From positions 1 to 64,000 of the forward strand of contig JAJFIC010000093.1 of assembly GCA_021775315.1 (NCBI GenBank): DNA of 64,000 bases. Direction: 5' to 3'. The notes beneath the pieces are model-generated. The model made no database searches. It was given only the letters and a program-made list of their open reading frames with translations, and had not been told where the DNA came from. Of this stretch, positions 18,276 to 28,230 are shown piece after piece; within the stretch, counting starts at the first letter, position 1, and each line of letters opens with the position of its first letter. A program made the position numbers and the translations under genes. Source of the DNA: Paracoccaceae bacterium. GTDB lineage: Bacteria; Pseudomonadota; Alphaproteobacteria; Rhodobacterales; Rhodobacteraceae.

Positions 18276-20960
18276 TTAAGTCGCGCCGTGGCAGTGCTTG
18301 AACTTTTTGCCAGAGCCACAGGGACAGGTCGCATTGCGCCCCGGATTGCCCCATGTCGATTTGTCATTTTCGTTAAATTCAGGGGCGGCTGCCCCGGCTT
18401 TAGGCGCATCTGATGCTGGCGCTTGCCCGTCTTGTTGCGTCGCCATCGCCATTGCGACCGCTTCGCGTTGTTCTTCTTCGGTTAGCGGACGAATGCGCGA
18501 CAATTGTTCGGACACTTCTGTGCGTAATGTGTTCAGCAGGTTTTCAAACAGGCTGAACCCTTCGGATTTGAATTCGTTCAAAGGATCGCGCTGGGCGTAT
18601 CCACGAAATCCAACAACGCTGCGCAGGTGTTCCAGCGTCACCAGATGTTCGCGCCATTTAGCGTCAATCGTTTGTAACAACAGCGATTTTTCGATCATCC
18701 GCATGTTTTCCGGGCCAAAAGCCACGGCCTTTTTAGCCATGAATTCGTCGCTGGATTTATACAAGCGTTCGGTCACAATTTCGTCGTCGACACCTTCTTC
18801 TTCGGCCCAGGCAACGATCGGTTCATCAATGCCGAGATAGCGCAGAACGTCAGCATAGAGCGCGTCCATTTTCCACTGATCGGCATAAGATTTCGGCGGC
18901 ATATGTTCGTCGATCAGATCGTCGATCACCTGATGGCGCATGTCGCTGACCACATCCGACAGATCCTCGGCTTCCATTACTTCGCGGCGCTGGCCAAAGA
19001 TCGCTTTGCGCTGGTCGTTCATCACGTCGTCGTATTTCAGCAGCTGCTTACGGATGTCAAAGTTGCGGCCTTCGACTTTGGCCTGCGCTTTTTCCAGCGA
19101 TTTGTTGACCCAAGGGTGAATAATCGCCTCGCCTTCATTCATGCCAAGCGTCGACAGAACCTTATCCAACCGTTCCGAGCCGAAAATTCGCATCAGGTCA
19201 TCTTCGAGCGACAGGAAGAAACTGGACCGACCGGGATCGCCCTGCCGGCCGGATCGCCCGCGCAACTGGTTATCAATACGCCGGCTTTCGTGGCGTTCGG
19301 TCGCTAGAACATAAAGGCCACCGGCCTCGATCACCTTTTTCTTTTCGTCCGCTTGTGCGCCTTCGATCCGGGCGCGGATTTCTTCGGGGTCAGCGGTCGG
19401 ATTGGCCTCGACCTCTTCCATCACTTTCAGATCGACGTTGCCGCCAAGCTGAATATCCGTACCACGGCCCGCCATATTGGTCGCAATGGTCACGGCACCG
19501 AATTTACCAGCATCGGCAATAATCGCCGCCTCTTGTTCGTGATGTCGGGCGTTCAGAACGTTATGCGGAACGCCTTCTTTTTTCAGCATTTCCGACAGGA
19601 TTTCGGACTTGTCGATGGACGTGGTGCCAACCAGCATGGGTTGGCCTTTGGCGTGACCTTCCTGAACGGATTTGACGATCGCCTCGAACTTTTCTTTGGC
19701 GGTGCGGTAAACCGCATCATGGTCGTCGATCCGGGCAATGGGCTGATTTGTCGGTACTTCGACAACACCAAGGGTATAGATTTCCTGAAATTCTTCGGCT
19801 TCGGTCAGGGCCGTGCCGGTCATGCCGCCCAGCTTGTCATATAGCCGGAAATAGTTCTGAAAAGTGACCGATGCCAGCGTCACGTTTTCTGGCTGGATCG
19901 CAACCTTTTCCTTGGCTTCAATCGCCTGATGTAGCCCGTCAGACAAACGCCGTCCGGCCATCATCCGGCCGGTAAATTCGTCGATCAGGACGATTTCGTC
20001 ACCCTTAACGATGTAATCCTTGTCACGCTTAAACAGCACATGCGCGCGCAGGGCCTGGGTCACGTGATGCACCAATGTGGTGCTTTCGGGATCATAAAGC
20101 GTGGCTTCGCCGTCCAGAATGCCTTCGGCGTGCAGACGTTGTTCAATGAAATCATTGCCTTCGTCGGTGTACGTCACGCTGCGGGTTTTTTCATCAAGCG
20201 TGTAATGTTCAGGCGTAACGTCCGGCACGACGGCGTCGATTTTGATGTAAAGTTCAGAACGGTCATCAGACGGGCCTGAAATAATCAGAGGGGTTCGCGC
20301 TTCGTCAATCAGGATCGAGTCAACCTCGTCGACAATCGCGAAATAATGGTCGCGCTGATACATATCCTTAAGCTCGGATTTCATGTTGTCGCGCAGGTAG
20401 TCAAAGCCAAGCTCGTTATTGGTGGCATAGGTCACGTCGGCCTCGTAGGCGCGTTGCTTTTCCACGTCGGTTTGACCGGGAACCACAACGCCCGAGGTCA
20501 GACCAAGGGCCGCATAAACCTGCCCCATCCATTCCGCATCACGGCGCACCAGATAGTCGTTCACAGTCACCACATGCACACCGCGTCCGGTCAGCGCGTT
20601 CAGATAAACCGGCAATGTCGCCATCAGGGTTTTACCCTCGCCGGTTTTCATTTCTGAAATATTGCCCTGATGCAGGAATATGCCGCCCATCAACTGCACA
20701 TCAAACGGGCGCAGACCCAGTGTACGGACCGCTGCTTCGCGGGCATTTGCAAAGGCTTCCGGCAGCAGCGCGTCAAGGCTTTCACCGTTGCTCAACCGAT
20801 CTTTGAATTCCTGCGTCTTTTCCTTGATCTGTTCATCGCTTAGCGCTTTGAACTGATCTTCAAGCGCATTGATCTGGTCGACCAGTGGCTGGGTAGACTT
20901 AATTTTGCGATCATTCGGTGTGCCAAAAACCTTTTTGACGATAGTTCCAAAACCCAGCAT
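18276..20960 (-). CDS. secA: Protein translocase ATPase SecA
   Basis: SecA drives export of unfolded preproteins through SecYEG. The 894-residue protein has the Walker A motif M-K-T-G-E-G-K-T near residue 102, the DEAD-type [16 protein letters not shown] near 205, a helicase domain 2 with N-M-A-G-R-G-T-D-I, and the C-terminal zinc-binding SecB-interaction motif [17 protein letters not shown] lies 6 bases before ATG 20960. It is divergent from the parvulin gene. Confidence 0.99.
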   Translation of the reverse strand: MLGFGTIVKKVFGTPNDRKIKSTQPLVDQINALEDQFKALSDEQIKEKTQEFKDRLSNGESLDALLPEAFANAREAAVRTLGLRPFDVQLMGGIFLHQGNISEMKTGEGKTLMATLPVYLNALTGRGVHVVTVNDYLVRRDAEWMGQVYAALGLTSGVVVPGQTDVEKQRAYEADVTYATNNELGFDYLRDNMKSELKDMYQRDHYFAIVDEVDSILIDEARTPLIISGPSDDRSELYIKIDAVVPDVTPEHYTLDEKTRSVTYTDEGNDFIEQRLHAEGILDGEATLYDPESTTLVHHVTQALRAHVLFKRDKDYIVKGDEIVLIDEFTGRMMAGRRLSDGLHQAIEAKEKVAIQPENVTLASVTFQNYFRLYDKLGGMTGTALTEAEEFQEIYTLGVVEVPTNQPIARIDDHDAVYRTAKEKFEAIVKSVQEGHAKGQPMLVGTTSIDKSEILSEMLKKEGVPHNVLNARHHEQEAAIIADAGKFGAVTIATNMAGRGTDIQLGGNVDLKVMEEVEANPTADPEEIRARIEGAQADEKKKVIEAGGLYVLATERHESRRIDNQLRGRSGRQGDPGRSSFFLSLEDDLMRIFGSERLDKVLSTLGMNEGEAIIHPWVNKSLEKAQAKVEGRNFDIRKQLLKYDDVMNDQRKAIFGQRREVMEAEDLSDVVSDMRHQVIDDLIDEHMPPKSYADQWKMDALYADVLRYLGIDEPIVAWAEEEGVDDEIVTERLYKSSDEFMAKKAVAFGPENMRMIEKSLLLQTIDAKWREHLVTLEHLRSVVGFRGYAQRDPLNEFKSEGFSLFENLLNTLRTEVSEQLSRIRPLTEEEQREAVAMAMATQQDGQAPASDAPKAGAAAPEFNENDKSTWGNPGRNATCPCGSGKKFKHCHGAT

Positions 20961-21228
20961 TGATGCTCCGTACCTTGGTTGTCTTCGCGTCCGTAACAGC
21001 GGCGTGTGCCAGAATTGGCATTTCTTTTACGAAATCGTGTAAAGGCTTGGCTTGCCTGTCGCAAGGGACGGCCGTAAAACATTCAGCGATAGGGCCAAAA
21101 GCCTGACTTTGCACGGTAACAAATGGCATGTAGGACGATGTTTTACAGGTGTCAACGTTACCGCCGACATGAGTCAGGCAGGAATGGGATTTTGGGCACA
21201 GATGCCCCAAAGGTTTAGGAGTTATTGA

Positions 21229-22074
21229 ATGAACAGGCTGACAACGATATTTGGTGGCGCGATTTGCGCGGCGTCTCTGGCCTTTGGTGCCATGGCCGAG
21301 GAGAAAGCGACCGCAGGCACGGTTCTGGCAAGTGTTGATGGGGTGAAAATCACCGTGGGCCACGTAATTGCGTTACGTGGTCGGCTTCCGCAGCAATATC
21401 AGGACCTGCCTGATGACGTTTTGTACGAGGGAATTGTTGAGCAGTTGATCCAGCAGACCGTTCTGATGAACGCGATCAAAGGAATTCTGGACGACCGCAC
21501 CGCCCTTGGGTTGGAAAACGAGCAGCGCGCGTTTCTTGCATCAGAAATGCTGGCGCGGATCACCGAACGCGAAGTGACGGATGAGCAGGTCAAAACCGCC
21601 TATCTTGAACGCTATGACGCGGCAATTCCTGAACAGGAATATGATGCCTCGCACATTCTTGTTGCCACACTCGAAGAAGCGAACGAGCTTGTCAATTTGT
21701 TGGAAAAAGGCGCTGATTTTGTCACCCTCGCGCGGGAACGCTCCACCGGGCCAAGTGGCAAAAACGGCGGATCGCTGGGTTGGTTTGGCAAAGGTGCGAT
21801 GGTCAAACCGTTTGAAACTGCGGTTCTGACATTAGCGGTGGGCGAGGTTTCGGCCCCGGTGGAAACCCAATTCGGCTGGCACGTGGTCAAGCTGAACGAC
21901 ATGCGCAACCTGACGGTCCCGACGTTGGACGATGTGCGCCCGCAACTGGTCATGGAGCTACAGGAAGCCTCGGTCGAGGTTGAGCTTGAGCGTTTGACCA
22001 AAGACGCCAACGTCGCGCGCGTCGAGGTTGATATTGATCCTTCGGTCATTCGCGATGTATCACTCTTTGACTAG
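21229..22074 (+). CDS. Periplasmic parvulin-type peptidyl-prolyl isomerase
   Basis: A signal peptide (about 1-23, ending A-M-A-E) is followed by a SurA/PrsA-like N-terminal chaperone region and a PpiC-type rotamase domain (about 130-235): S-H-I-L-V near 140, G-x-D-F-V-T-L-A-R-E-R-S-T-G near 161, G-G-S-L-G-W-F-G-K-G near 177 and Q-x-G-W-H-V-V-K-L near 216. It should catalyse proline isomerisation in exported proteins. The start is preceded by TTTAGGAG at 7 bases. It is divergent from secA, a sensible pairing for protein export, and 32 bp upstream of argJ. Confidence 0.93.
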   Translation: MNRLTTIFGGAICAASLAFGAMAEEKATAGTVLASVDGVKITVGHVIALRGRLPQQYQDLPDDVLYEGIVEQLIQQTVLMNAIKGILDDRTALGLENEQRAFLASEMLARITEREVTDEQVKTAYLERYDAAIPEQEYDASHILVATLEEANELVNLLEKGADFVTLARERSTGPSGKNGGSLGWFGKGAMVKPFETAVLTLAVGEVSAPVETQFGWHVVKLNDMRNLTVPTLDDVRPQLVMELQEASVEVELERLTKDANVARVEVDIDPSVIRDVSLFD

Positions 22075-22106
22075 CATCAACTTGACGTGCATCGGCGGGG
22101 AACATC

Positions 22107-23516
22107 GTGACAGACCAGGAAGACAACGGCGCGGCTGACGAACTGGCCGAGGACGCTTTTGAAGAAACCGACGCGCAAACGATTAAAACGCTGAAGAAAA
22201 AACTGTCGCGCCTGCGTCGCAAGCTAAAGGCCACACGGTCCGAGCTTGATCAGGCGCTGGGTACGCCCAATCAAGTGTCACCGCTTGCGCCATCAGGTGG
22301 ATTTCCGGATCTGCCGGAAATCGCCGGTGTCACTTTTGCGGCTGCTGCCGCCGGTGTGAAATACAGTGATCGGACCGACGTGATGCTGGCCAGTATCGCA
22401 CCGGGGTCGGCTGTGGCTGGTGTGTTTACCAAATCATCAACACGCTCTGCCCCGGTTTTGGACTGTCAGCACAAGCTGGCGATTTTGGCGCGTGATGGCG
22501 CTGGCCCGCAAGGGTTTGCCATTCTGGTGAACTCCGGTAACGCCAACGCCTTTACCGGGGCGGTCGGGGTCGAAGCGGTCGCTGAAACCACCGGTGCTGT
22601 GGCTGACGTTTTGGGCATTCCTGAAACCCATGTTTTTTCCGCCTCAACCGGTGTGATTGGCGAGCCGCTGCCAGCGCAAAAAATCACCGACACGCTTGTC
22701 GATCTGAAAACCAACCTATCGCCGGATATGGCCGAACAGGCCGCGCGGGCGATCATGACGACCGACACTTTCCCCAAAGGCGCGATGGCCGAGGTTTTGA
22801 TTAACGATAAACCCGTGCGGATCATGGGATTTGCAAAGGGTTCAGGCATGATCGCGCCCGATATGGCGACCATGCTGGTGTTCATTTTCACCGATGCGGA
22901 TATCGGCCAACCGGCGCTGCAAAAACTGGTTTCGCGGCTTAATCGCGGTACATTCAACAGCATCACCGTTGACAGCGATACATCGACATCAGACAGCCTG
23001 ATCGTTGCCGCAACCGGAAAATCCGGTGCGAAAATCGGCGGTGTTTCGTCAAAATCAAGCCGCGCATTTGCCGATGCCTTGGGCGGCGTGATGCGTGATC
23101 TGGCGCATCAGGTCGTGCGCGACGGCGAAGGTGCAACCAAGTTTATCGAGGTCGAATTGCGTGGCGCATCGTCAAACGTAGCGGCCAAAAAGGTGGCCCT
23201 TGCGATTGCCAATTCACCTTTGGTCAAGACCGCAGTTGCGGGTGAAGACCCAAACTGGGGCCGGGTTGTCATGGCGGCCGGTAAATCCGGAGCACCTGCG
23301 GACCGGGATCGCATTTCGATCTGGTTTGGCGATATTCTGGTGGCCGAAAGCGGCTGGGTTTCGCCGGATTATTCCGAACAGGCCGGGGCCAGTTATATGA
23401 AGCAGGATGACCTGAAAATCACCGTTGATCTGGGCATCGGCAAAGGCCGCGCGACGGTCTGGACCTGTGATTTCACCAAGCAATACATCACGATCAACGC
23501 TGATTATCGGTCGTGA
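22107..23516 (+). CDS. argJ: Bifunctional ornithine acetyltransferase / N-acetylglutamate synthase with unusual N-terminal extension
   Basis: ArgJ recycles the acetyl group from N-acetylornithine to glutamate in arginine synthesis. The core begins near residue 57 (V-S-P-L-A-P). N-S-G-N-A-N-A-F near 142 and the self-cleavage site K-G-S-G-M-I-A-P-D-M-A-T-M-L, with nucleophile Thr255, are intact. From GTG 22107 there are about 55 extra residues: an acidic stretch then a Lys/Arg-rich helix that looks like a short coiled coil. An internal GTG at 22275 (codon 57) would start at the normal family position but has no clear ribosome-binding site. The gene overlaps mutT by 4 bases. Confidence 0.95.
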   Translation: MTDQEDNGAADELAEDAFEETDAQTIKTLKKKLSRLRRKLKATRSELDQALGTPNQVSPLAPSGGFPDLPEIAGVTFAAAAAGVKYSDRTDVMLASIAPGSAVAGVFTKSSTRSAPVLDCQHKLAILARDGAGPQGFAILVNSGNANAFTGAVGVEAVAETTGAVADVLGIPETHVFSASTGVIGEPLPAQKITDTLVDLKTNLSPDMAEQAARAIMTTDTFPKGAMAEVLINDKPVRIMGFAKGSGMIAPDMATMLVFIFTDADIGQPALQKLVSRLNRGTFNSITVDSDTSTSDSLIVAATGKSGAKIGGVSSKSSRAFADALGGVMRDLAHQVVRDGEGATKFIEVELRGASSNVAAKKVALAIANSPLVKTAVAGEDPNWGRVVMAAGKSGAPADRDRISIWFGDILVAESGWVSPDYSEQAGASYMKQDDLKITVDLGIGKGRATVWTCDFTKQYITINADYRS

Positions 23517-23911
23517 AGACAGTTCTGGTTTCCGCAGTCGCCTTGATTGATGCGGACGGGCGCGTTCTGCTGGCGCAACGCCCCGAGGGCAAGTCGATGG
23601 CCGGTTTGTGGGAATTCCCCGGCGGTAAGGTCGAAGCGGGCGAAACCCCCGAGGTCGCGTTGATCCGCGAATTGCAGGAAGAATTGGGCGTGGATACCTG
23701 GCAAAGCTGCCTGGCACCGCTGACCTTTGCCAGCCATTCCTATGAGGATTTTCACCTGCTGATGCCGCTATTTGCCTGCCGGAAATGGCAAGGCACGCCG
23801 ATCGGACAAGAGGGCCAAGCGTTGAAATGGGTGCGCGTCAAGGATTTGCGAAATTATCCAATGCCCCCGGCAGATGTCCCGTTGATCGCGGTTCTGCGCG
23901 ACTGGCTGTAG
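23513..23911 (+). CDS. mutT: MutT-type Nudix hydrolase (8-oxo-dGTP diphosphatase)
   Basis: The 132-residue protein has a complete Nudix box, G-x5-E-x7-R-E-L-x-E-E-L-G-V, at about residues 37-60, and the A-x-R-P-E-G-K-x-M-A-G-L-W-E-F-P-G-G context characteristic of MutT. It should hydrolyse oxidised purine nucleotides before they are incorporated into DNA. The start is GTG 23513, overlapping the argJ stop as GTGA, so its translation is probably coupled to argJ. Confidence 0.93.
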   Translation: MKTVLVSAVALIDADGRVLLAQRPEGKSMAGLWEFPGGKVEAGETPEVALIRELQEELGVDTWQSCLAPLTFASHSYEDFHLLMPLFACRKWQGTPIGQEGQALKWVRVKDLRNYPMPPADVPLIAVLRDWL

Positions 23912-23961
23912 ACCAATACGAAACGGCGCCCCAAAGGATTTAGGAAAGCGGCATGCCGCGC

Positions 23962-25011
23962 TTATTGCCCGACTTCTAGGTCCCATCCCGCCAGATTCGC
24001 GGCAACAATGTCGGCCATCATTTCGATATGAGGTGCGCCCGAATTGAGGCAGGGAATATAAGTAAACTCCTGACCACCTGCGGCCAGAAAAGCATCCCGT
24101 ATCTCTTCTTTGATTTCTTCTAAGGTCTCAAGGCAATCCGCCGCGAATGCAGGGGCGATCATGGCCATGCGCTTTTTTCCAGCCTTTGCAAGGCGCGCGA
24201 CCTCATCCACCGTCGCGGGTTTTAACCACTCTTCCGGGCCGAATTTCGATTGAAAGGCCGACACCAATTGGCCGTCAGACCAACCAAGCCGCGCGGCCAA
24301 CAAGCGCGAGGTTTTAACACATTGGCAATAATACGGGTCGCCCTCTTTCAAATACCGTTCGGGCATGCCGTGATAGGACGCCACCAGAACATCCGGCTGC
24401 TGCGGCATCGCGCTGTAGGCCTGTTCAACAGACAGCGCCAGTGCCTCGATATATTTTGGATGATCATAATAGGCGGGCACAGTGCGCACCGCTGGTTGCC
24501 ATTTCACCTGCCCAAGCGCTTTGAAAAAGGCGTCATTGGCGGTCGCGGTGGTGGCCCCGGCATAGTGTGGATAAAGCGGGAAGAACACGATCCGGTCGCA
24601 ACCGGCGGCGATCATAGTGTCAAGCTTGGCGCTGGTTGAAGGGTTGCCATAGCGCATACAGAAATCAACCATGACGTTGTCACCATACCGCGCCTTTAGC
24701 GACACGGCCAAAGCATCCGACTGGGCGCGGGTGATGGTCATTAACGGGCCTTCATTCCGATCCTCGTTCCAAACACTTTTATACGCCTTGCCCGATGAAA
24801 AGGGCCGCTTGTTTAGAATTATCAGCTGCAACAATGGCTGCCATTTCCAGCGCGGATAATCGATCACGCGCTGATCTGACAGGAATTCGTTCAGATAACG
24901 GCGCATCGACCAATAATCAGTGCCGTCCGGCGTGCCGAGATTGGCAATCAAAACCCCGACTTTGCCGAACTTAACACCGGGATGATCGGCAGGCATATTT
25001 CTGCTGCTCAT
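23962..25011 (-). CDS. hemH: Ferrochelatase
   Basis: Inserts Fe2+ into protoporphyrin IX, the last step of heme synthesis. ATG 25011 gives 349 residues, the family length, with AAGGACAAGG upstream; a further in-frame start would extend into the methyltransferase gene. Motifs: N-L-G-T-P-D near residue 23, F-P-L-Y-P-H-Y near 144, S-Y-H-G-M-P-E-R-Y near 209 with the catalytic His, and A-P-A-F-A-A-D-C-L-E-T-L-E-E near 283. It is 16 bp downstream of a methyltransferase gene on the same strand and is probably co-transcribed with it. Confidence 0.97.
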   Translation of the reverse strand: MSSRNMPADHPGVKFGKVGVLIANLGTPDGTDYWSMRRYLNEFLSDQRVIDYPRWKWQPLLQLIILNKRPFSSGKAYKSVWNEDRNEGPLMTITRAQSDALAVSLKARYGDNVMVDFCMRYGNPSTSAKLDTMIAAGCDRIVFFPLYPHYAGATTATANDAFFKALGQVKWQPAVRTVPAYYDHPKYIEALALSVEQAYSAMPQQPDVLVASYHGMPERYLKEGDPYYCQCVKTSRLLAARLGWSDGQLVSAFQSKFGPEEWLKPATVDEVARLAKAGKKRMAMIAPAFAADCLETLEEIKEEIRDAFLAAGGQEFTYIPCLNSGAPHIEMMADIVAANLAGWDLEVGQ

Positions 25012-25027
25012 TGTGCCTTGTCCTTTG

Positions 25028-25876
25028 TCACGTTCCGCTATCCTTGCCGGGGTTCTTACTGTCAAGCAACCCTTCGGCCACGCCCAGCGCATCGGCAAGT
25101 CTTGTGGTGGCTGATCCGGGCCGCAGGGGCTGCTGCTGCGTGGGGGCCGGTGCCCATCCGGTCAGGAATATCGTCTCGAACGTCGCGCTTAGCAAGCCAA
25201 TGTCGTTTATAAAGTTGGCCTTGTAAATATCTGATGCCGCTGAAAACAAACGCTTTTGGCTGGGCGCTTTGTGACGCTGGCGCATCGCATTCCCCTCGCC
25301 CATTGCGCGCAGGTCGTGCATCAGGTTGGTCAATGTTTGATAGGTGACCGTCACACTGTCGCAATCTGCCACAGGCAGGGCAAAGCCCGCCCTTTGTAGC
25401 AAGCCACCCAGATCACGCAATTCAGCCATCGGCGCGACCCGAGGCGACAGACCGCCCAAAACCTGACTTTCAGCCTCGGCCAACGCCGCGCGCAATTCAT
25501 GCAGGGTGCGACCGCCATACAGCACACCCAAGAACAAACCGTCAGGTTCCAATGCGCGCTGGCATTGGATCAGTTGCCCGACCGGGTCGTTTGACCAATG
25601 CAAGGACAACGCATGTACGATCAGATCGTGGGCACCCGCCGCCAGATCGAGCGTGTCAGCCTCGGCCACGATTGTGGCATTTGGCAAACACTGCGCCCAA
25701 ATATCGGGAAAAGGGGTCACAATCGCCGGGCGCGTAAACCTTCTGTTAACCTCTGCCAGCCTTTCTGAGATCTGATCGGCGGCGCGTTCTTGCAAGAACA
25801 TCGCGGGGGCCGGGTTGTTGCGCGCGCGCCGTCGGTTTCGACTGAGGGCCGTCATGTCAAACAGGTCGCTGGTCAT
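25028..25876 (-). CDS. SAM-dependent methyltransferase, BioC/NDUFAF5-like
   Basis: ATG 25876 gives 282 residues; a longer open frame would overlap comF on the other strand. The protein resembles the alphaproteobacterial methyltransferase set related to BioC and mitochondrial NDUFAF5: an N-terminal R-N-R-R-R-A-R segment, L-x-x-R-L-A-E-V-N-R near residue 37, and H-A-L-S-L-H-W-S-N-D-P-V-G near 88. The usual glycine-rich SAM motif I is poorly conserved. Substrate unknown. It is divergent from comF and just upstream of hemH. Confidence 0.8.
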   Translation of the reverse strand: MTSDLFDMTALSRNRRRARNNPAPAMFLQERAADQISERLAEVNRRFTRPAIVTPFPDIWAQCLPNATIVAEADTLDLAAGAHDLIVHALSLHWSNDPVGQLIQCQRALEPDGLFLGVLYGGRTLHELRAALAEAESQVLGGLSPRVAPMAELRDLGGLLQRAGFALPVADCDSVTVTYQTLTNLMHDLRAMGEGNAMRQRHKAPSQKRLFSAASDIYKANFINDIGLLSATFETIFLTGWAPAPTQQQPLRPGSATTRLADALGVAEGLLDSKNPGKDSGT

Positions 25877-25904
25877 CGGTTCGCTTTTCTGGACCGCCAA
25901 AAGG

Positions 25905-26651
25905 ATGCCTGCACATAAGGACAAGCGCTTGAATTTGCAATCCGCGATACATTTCCTGTATCCGCCGCAATGTCTGGCTTGTGGCGCGGAAACGTCCGAG
26001 GATTTTGCGCTTTGTGGCGCATGTTGGCGGGAAACGCCGTTTATCAGCGGACTGGTCTGTGATGTTTGCGGCGTGCCGCTGCCCGGGCAGGATACCACGG
26101 AAACAGCGCATTGCGACGCCTGTATTGCAGCACCGCATCCGTGGGGGCAAGGCCGCGCCTCGTTGCTTTATCAAGGCACTGCGCGTCGTTTAATATTGGC
26201 GCTGAAACATGGCGACCGGCATGACATCGTCGCGCCGCTGGCGCGTTGGATGGCGCAATCGGGCCGCAAATTGTGCGGCGACGACACGTTGATTACACCG
26301 GTTCCCTTACACGCGCGGCGCCTGTTTTCGCGCCGTTTCAACCAATCGGCACTGATGGCGCACCACATCGCCCGCGATCTGGGTCTGCCGATTTGCCCGG
26401 ACCTGTTGCGCCGCCATCGTGCCACCCGCCTGCAAGAAGGCATGACCCGAAAGCAGCGTTTTGAAAACCAGCACGCGGCCTTTTCAGTGCCGCAAAACCG
26501 CCGGGCCATGCTGCACAATCGGGCGGTGCTGATCGTTGACGATGTTATGACATCAGGCGCAACCCTTTCAGGCTGTGCCAAGGCCTGTTTTGACGCAGGT
26601 GCCGCAACGGTGAATGTTCTGGTACTGGCACGCGTTGCAAGAGATACCTAA
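25905..26651 (+). CDS. comF: ComF family phosphoribosyltransferase-like protein
   Basis: The product has an N-terminal double zinc ribbon (C-L-A-C, C-G-A-C, C-D-V-C, C-D-A-C) and a C-terminal PRTase domain with V-L-I-V-D-D-V-M-T-S-G-A-T-L near its end. ComF is needed for natural transformation in several bacteria, linked to handling of incoming single-stranded DNA; that role is not tested here. ATG 25905 has AAGG directly against it, which is too close. TTG 25929, with AAGGA 7 bases upstream, would begin L-N-L-Q-S-A-I like typical ComF proteins and may be the true start. Confidence 0.9.
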   Translation: MPAHKDKRLNLQSAIHFLYPPQCLACGAETSEDFALCGACWRETPFISGLVCDVCGVPLPGQDTTETAHCDACIAAPHPWGQGRASLLYQGTARRLILALKHGDRHDIVAPLARWMAQSGRKLCGDDTLITPVPLHARRLFSRRFNQSALMAHHIARDLGLPICPDLLRRHRATRLQEGMTRKQRFENQHAAFSVPQNRRAMLHNRAVLIVDDVMTSGATLSGCAKACFDAGAATVNVLVLARVARDT

Positions 26652-26689
26652 ATCAACTACATCCTGCGCAACAATTAGGGACAGATGTA

Positions 26690-26947
26690 ATGAAACAAGT
26701 CGAAATATACACAACCCGATTTTGTGGTTTCTGCGTTGCCGCCAAACGGCTGCTGAAACAAAAATCCGTTGACTACAAAGAAATTGACGTTGGTGCCGAG
26801 CCTGCAAAGCGTTCCGAAATGATGCAGCGCGCCAATGGTGGGCGCACGGTGCCGCAGATTTTCATTGGCGGGCGCCATATCGGCGGCTGTGATGAGCTTT
26901 ATCAACTTGAACGGGCTGGCAAACTGAATTCTGTGCTGGCGGCCTGA
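26690..26947 (+). CDS. grxC: Glutaredoxin 3
   Basis: An 85-residue dithiol glutaredoxin with active site C12-G-F-C15, the cis-proline loop T-V-P-Q-I-F near residue 53, and the glutathione-binding G-G-C-D-E-L near 65. The usual sequence between the cysteines is Pro-Tyr; Gly-Phe is less common and may shift redox potential. It is 38 bp after comF and 2 bp before the nitrilase gene, in a comF-grxC-nitrilase order that recurs in alphaproteobacteria. Confidence 0.95.
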   Translation: MKQVEIYTTRFCGFCVAAKRLLKQKSVDYKEIDVGAEPAKRSEMMQRANGGRTVPQIFIGGRHIGGCDELYQLERAGKLNSVLAA

Positions 26948-26949
26948 CC

Positions 26950-27786
26950 ATGCGCGTCGCCCTTGTTCAGTTAAATTCCAGCGATATGCCGCTTGAAAAC
27001 CTACCAGTGATTGAGGCGTTCATTCGTGACGCCGCGGTGCAGGGTGCTGAATTTGTGCTGACGCCAGAGGTAAGCAACATCATTTCAACCTCTCGCAAGC
27101 ATCAAAATGAGGTGCTGGCGTTTGAGGCCGATGACCCGACTTTGGCCCGCTTGCGAATTGTGGCGGCAGAATTGGGCATCTGGCTGTTGATCGGCTCACT
27201 CGCGCTGAAAACCGGCGATGCCGATGGACGGTTTGCCAACCGGTCGTTCCTGATTGCCCCGGACGGCGCGATTGCCGCCCGATATGACAAAATTCACATG
27301 TTTGATGTGGATATTGATGCGGTCGAAAGCTGGCGGGAATCAGATGGCTATCGCCCCGGCGATCAGGCGGTTCTGGCGGATACAAAGCTCGGTAAAATCG
27401 GCCTGACGATCTGTTACGATCTGCGCTTTCCGCACCTTCACCGCGACCTTGCCAAAGCCGGGGCCGAGATTATTACCGAGCCTGCCGCGTTCTCGCCAGT
27501 GTCCGGCGTTGCCCATTGGCATGTCCTGCTGCGCGCCCGCGCGATTGAAACCGGGTGTTTCATTCTGGCCCCGGCCCAGTGCGGCACCCATGACATATCT
27601 GTCGGGAAGTCCCGTTCAACCTATGGCCATTCCATCGCGGTTGCGCCGTGGGGCGAGGTTTTGGCCGATGGCGGAACAGAACCCGGGATCACGATTGTTG
27701 ATATTGATCTGGCCGAAGTCGCCCGCGCCCGCGCCCGCATTCCGTCACTGCGTCACGATCGGCCCTACACTGGACCCGCCGCATGA
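26950..27786 (+). CDS. Carbon-nitrogen hydrolase, nitrilase family (Nit1/YbeM-like)
   Basis: The 278-residue enzyme shows the nitrilase triad: Glu in T-P-E-V near residue 39, Lys in Y-D-K-I-H-M-F-D near 116 and Cys in I-C-Y-D-L-R-F-P near 155. The surrounding residues match the Nit1/YbeM branch, whose members hydrolyse deaminated glutathione. The adjacent glutaredoxin gene is consistent with a glutathione link, but that is inference. It overlaps the MarR gene by 4 bases (ATGA). Confidence 0.88.
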   Translation: MRVALVQLNSSDMPLENLPVIEAFIRDAAVQGAEFVLTPEVSNIISTSRKHQNEVLAFEADDPTLARLRIVAAELGIWLLIGSLALKTGDADGRFANRSFLIAPDGAIAARYDKIHMFDVDIDAVESWRESDGYRPGDQAVLADTKLGKIGLTICYDLRFPHLHRDLAKAGAEIITEPAAFSPVSGVAHWHVLLRARAIETGCFILAPAQCGTHDISVGKSRSTYGHSIAVAPWGEVLADGGTEPGITIVDIDLAEVARARARIPSLRHDRPYTGPAA

Positions 27787-28226
27787 CCCTGACAAATGAC
27801 CCACTGGCAATCGCGCTATTTTCAGAGATCGCAATGGCAGAGCAACTGGCCCGTAGCCGGTTGACCAAGCGCCTGCCTAAAGGCATGGAAATGTCGCATT
27901 TCACGGTGCTGACCCATCTGGCGCATGTGGGGGCTGAACGCACACCGGCACAATTGGCGCGTCTTTTTCATGTGACCAAAGGCGCAATGACAAATACCCT
28001 TGGGAAGCTCGAGGCGTCGGGATATATTCATGTTCGGCCAGATTGGGATGACGCGCGCCGGAAATTTGTTGGAATAAGCCCGGCAGGTTTGGCCGCACGA
28101 GACGCTGCCGCAGTCGCTATTGCCCCGGTTTTTGACGGCATGGTCACAGCGCTGGGCGCTGACAAAATTCGCACCGCGTTGCCGTTTTTGCGCGCGTTGC
28201 GCGGAGAGCTGGAAAAAGACCTGTAG
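27783..28226 (+). CDS. MarR-family transcriptional regulator
   Basis: The 147-residue protein has the MarR winged helix: H-F-T-V-L-T-H-L near residue 40, R-T-P-A-Q-L-A-R-L-F-H-V-T-K-G-A-M-T-N-T-L as the helix-turn-helix (about 53-72), and D-W-D-D-A-R-R-K-F-V as the wing (about 87-96). Ligand and targets are unknown. Its 4-base overlap with the nitrilase gene suggests regulation of, or by, the same operon. In related genomes this position often holds other small genes, so its presence here may be lineage-specific. Confidence 0.9.
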   Translation: MTLTNDPLAIALFSEIAMAEQLARSRLTKRLPKGMEMSHFTVLTHLAHVGAERTPAQLARLFHVTKGAMTNTLGKLEASGYIHVRPDWDDARRKFVGISPAGLAARDAAAVAIAPVFDGMVTALGADKIRTALPFLRALRGELEKDL

Positions 28227-28230
28227 GCGC

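Noticed and set aside
21074-21146. Inverted repeat GTAAAACAT / ATGTTTTAC between secA and the parvulin gene
   Set aside because: Arms are only 9 bp, AT-rich and 55 bases apart, which can arise by chance in a 268-bp region.
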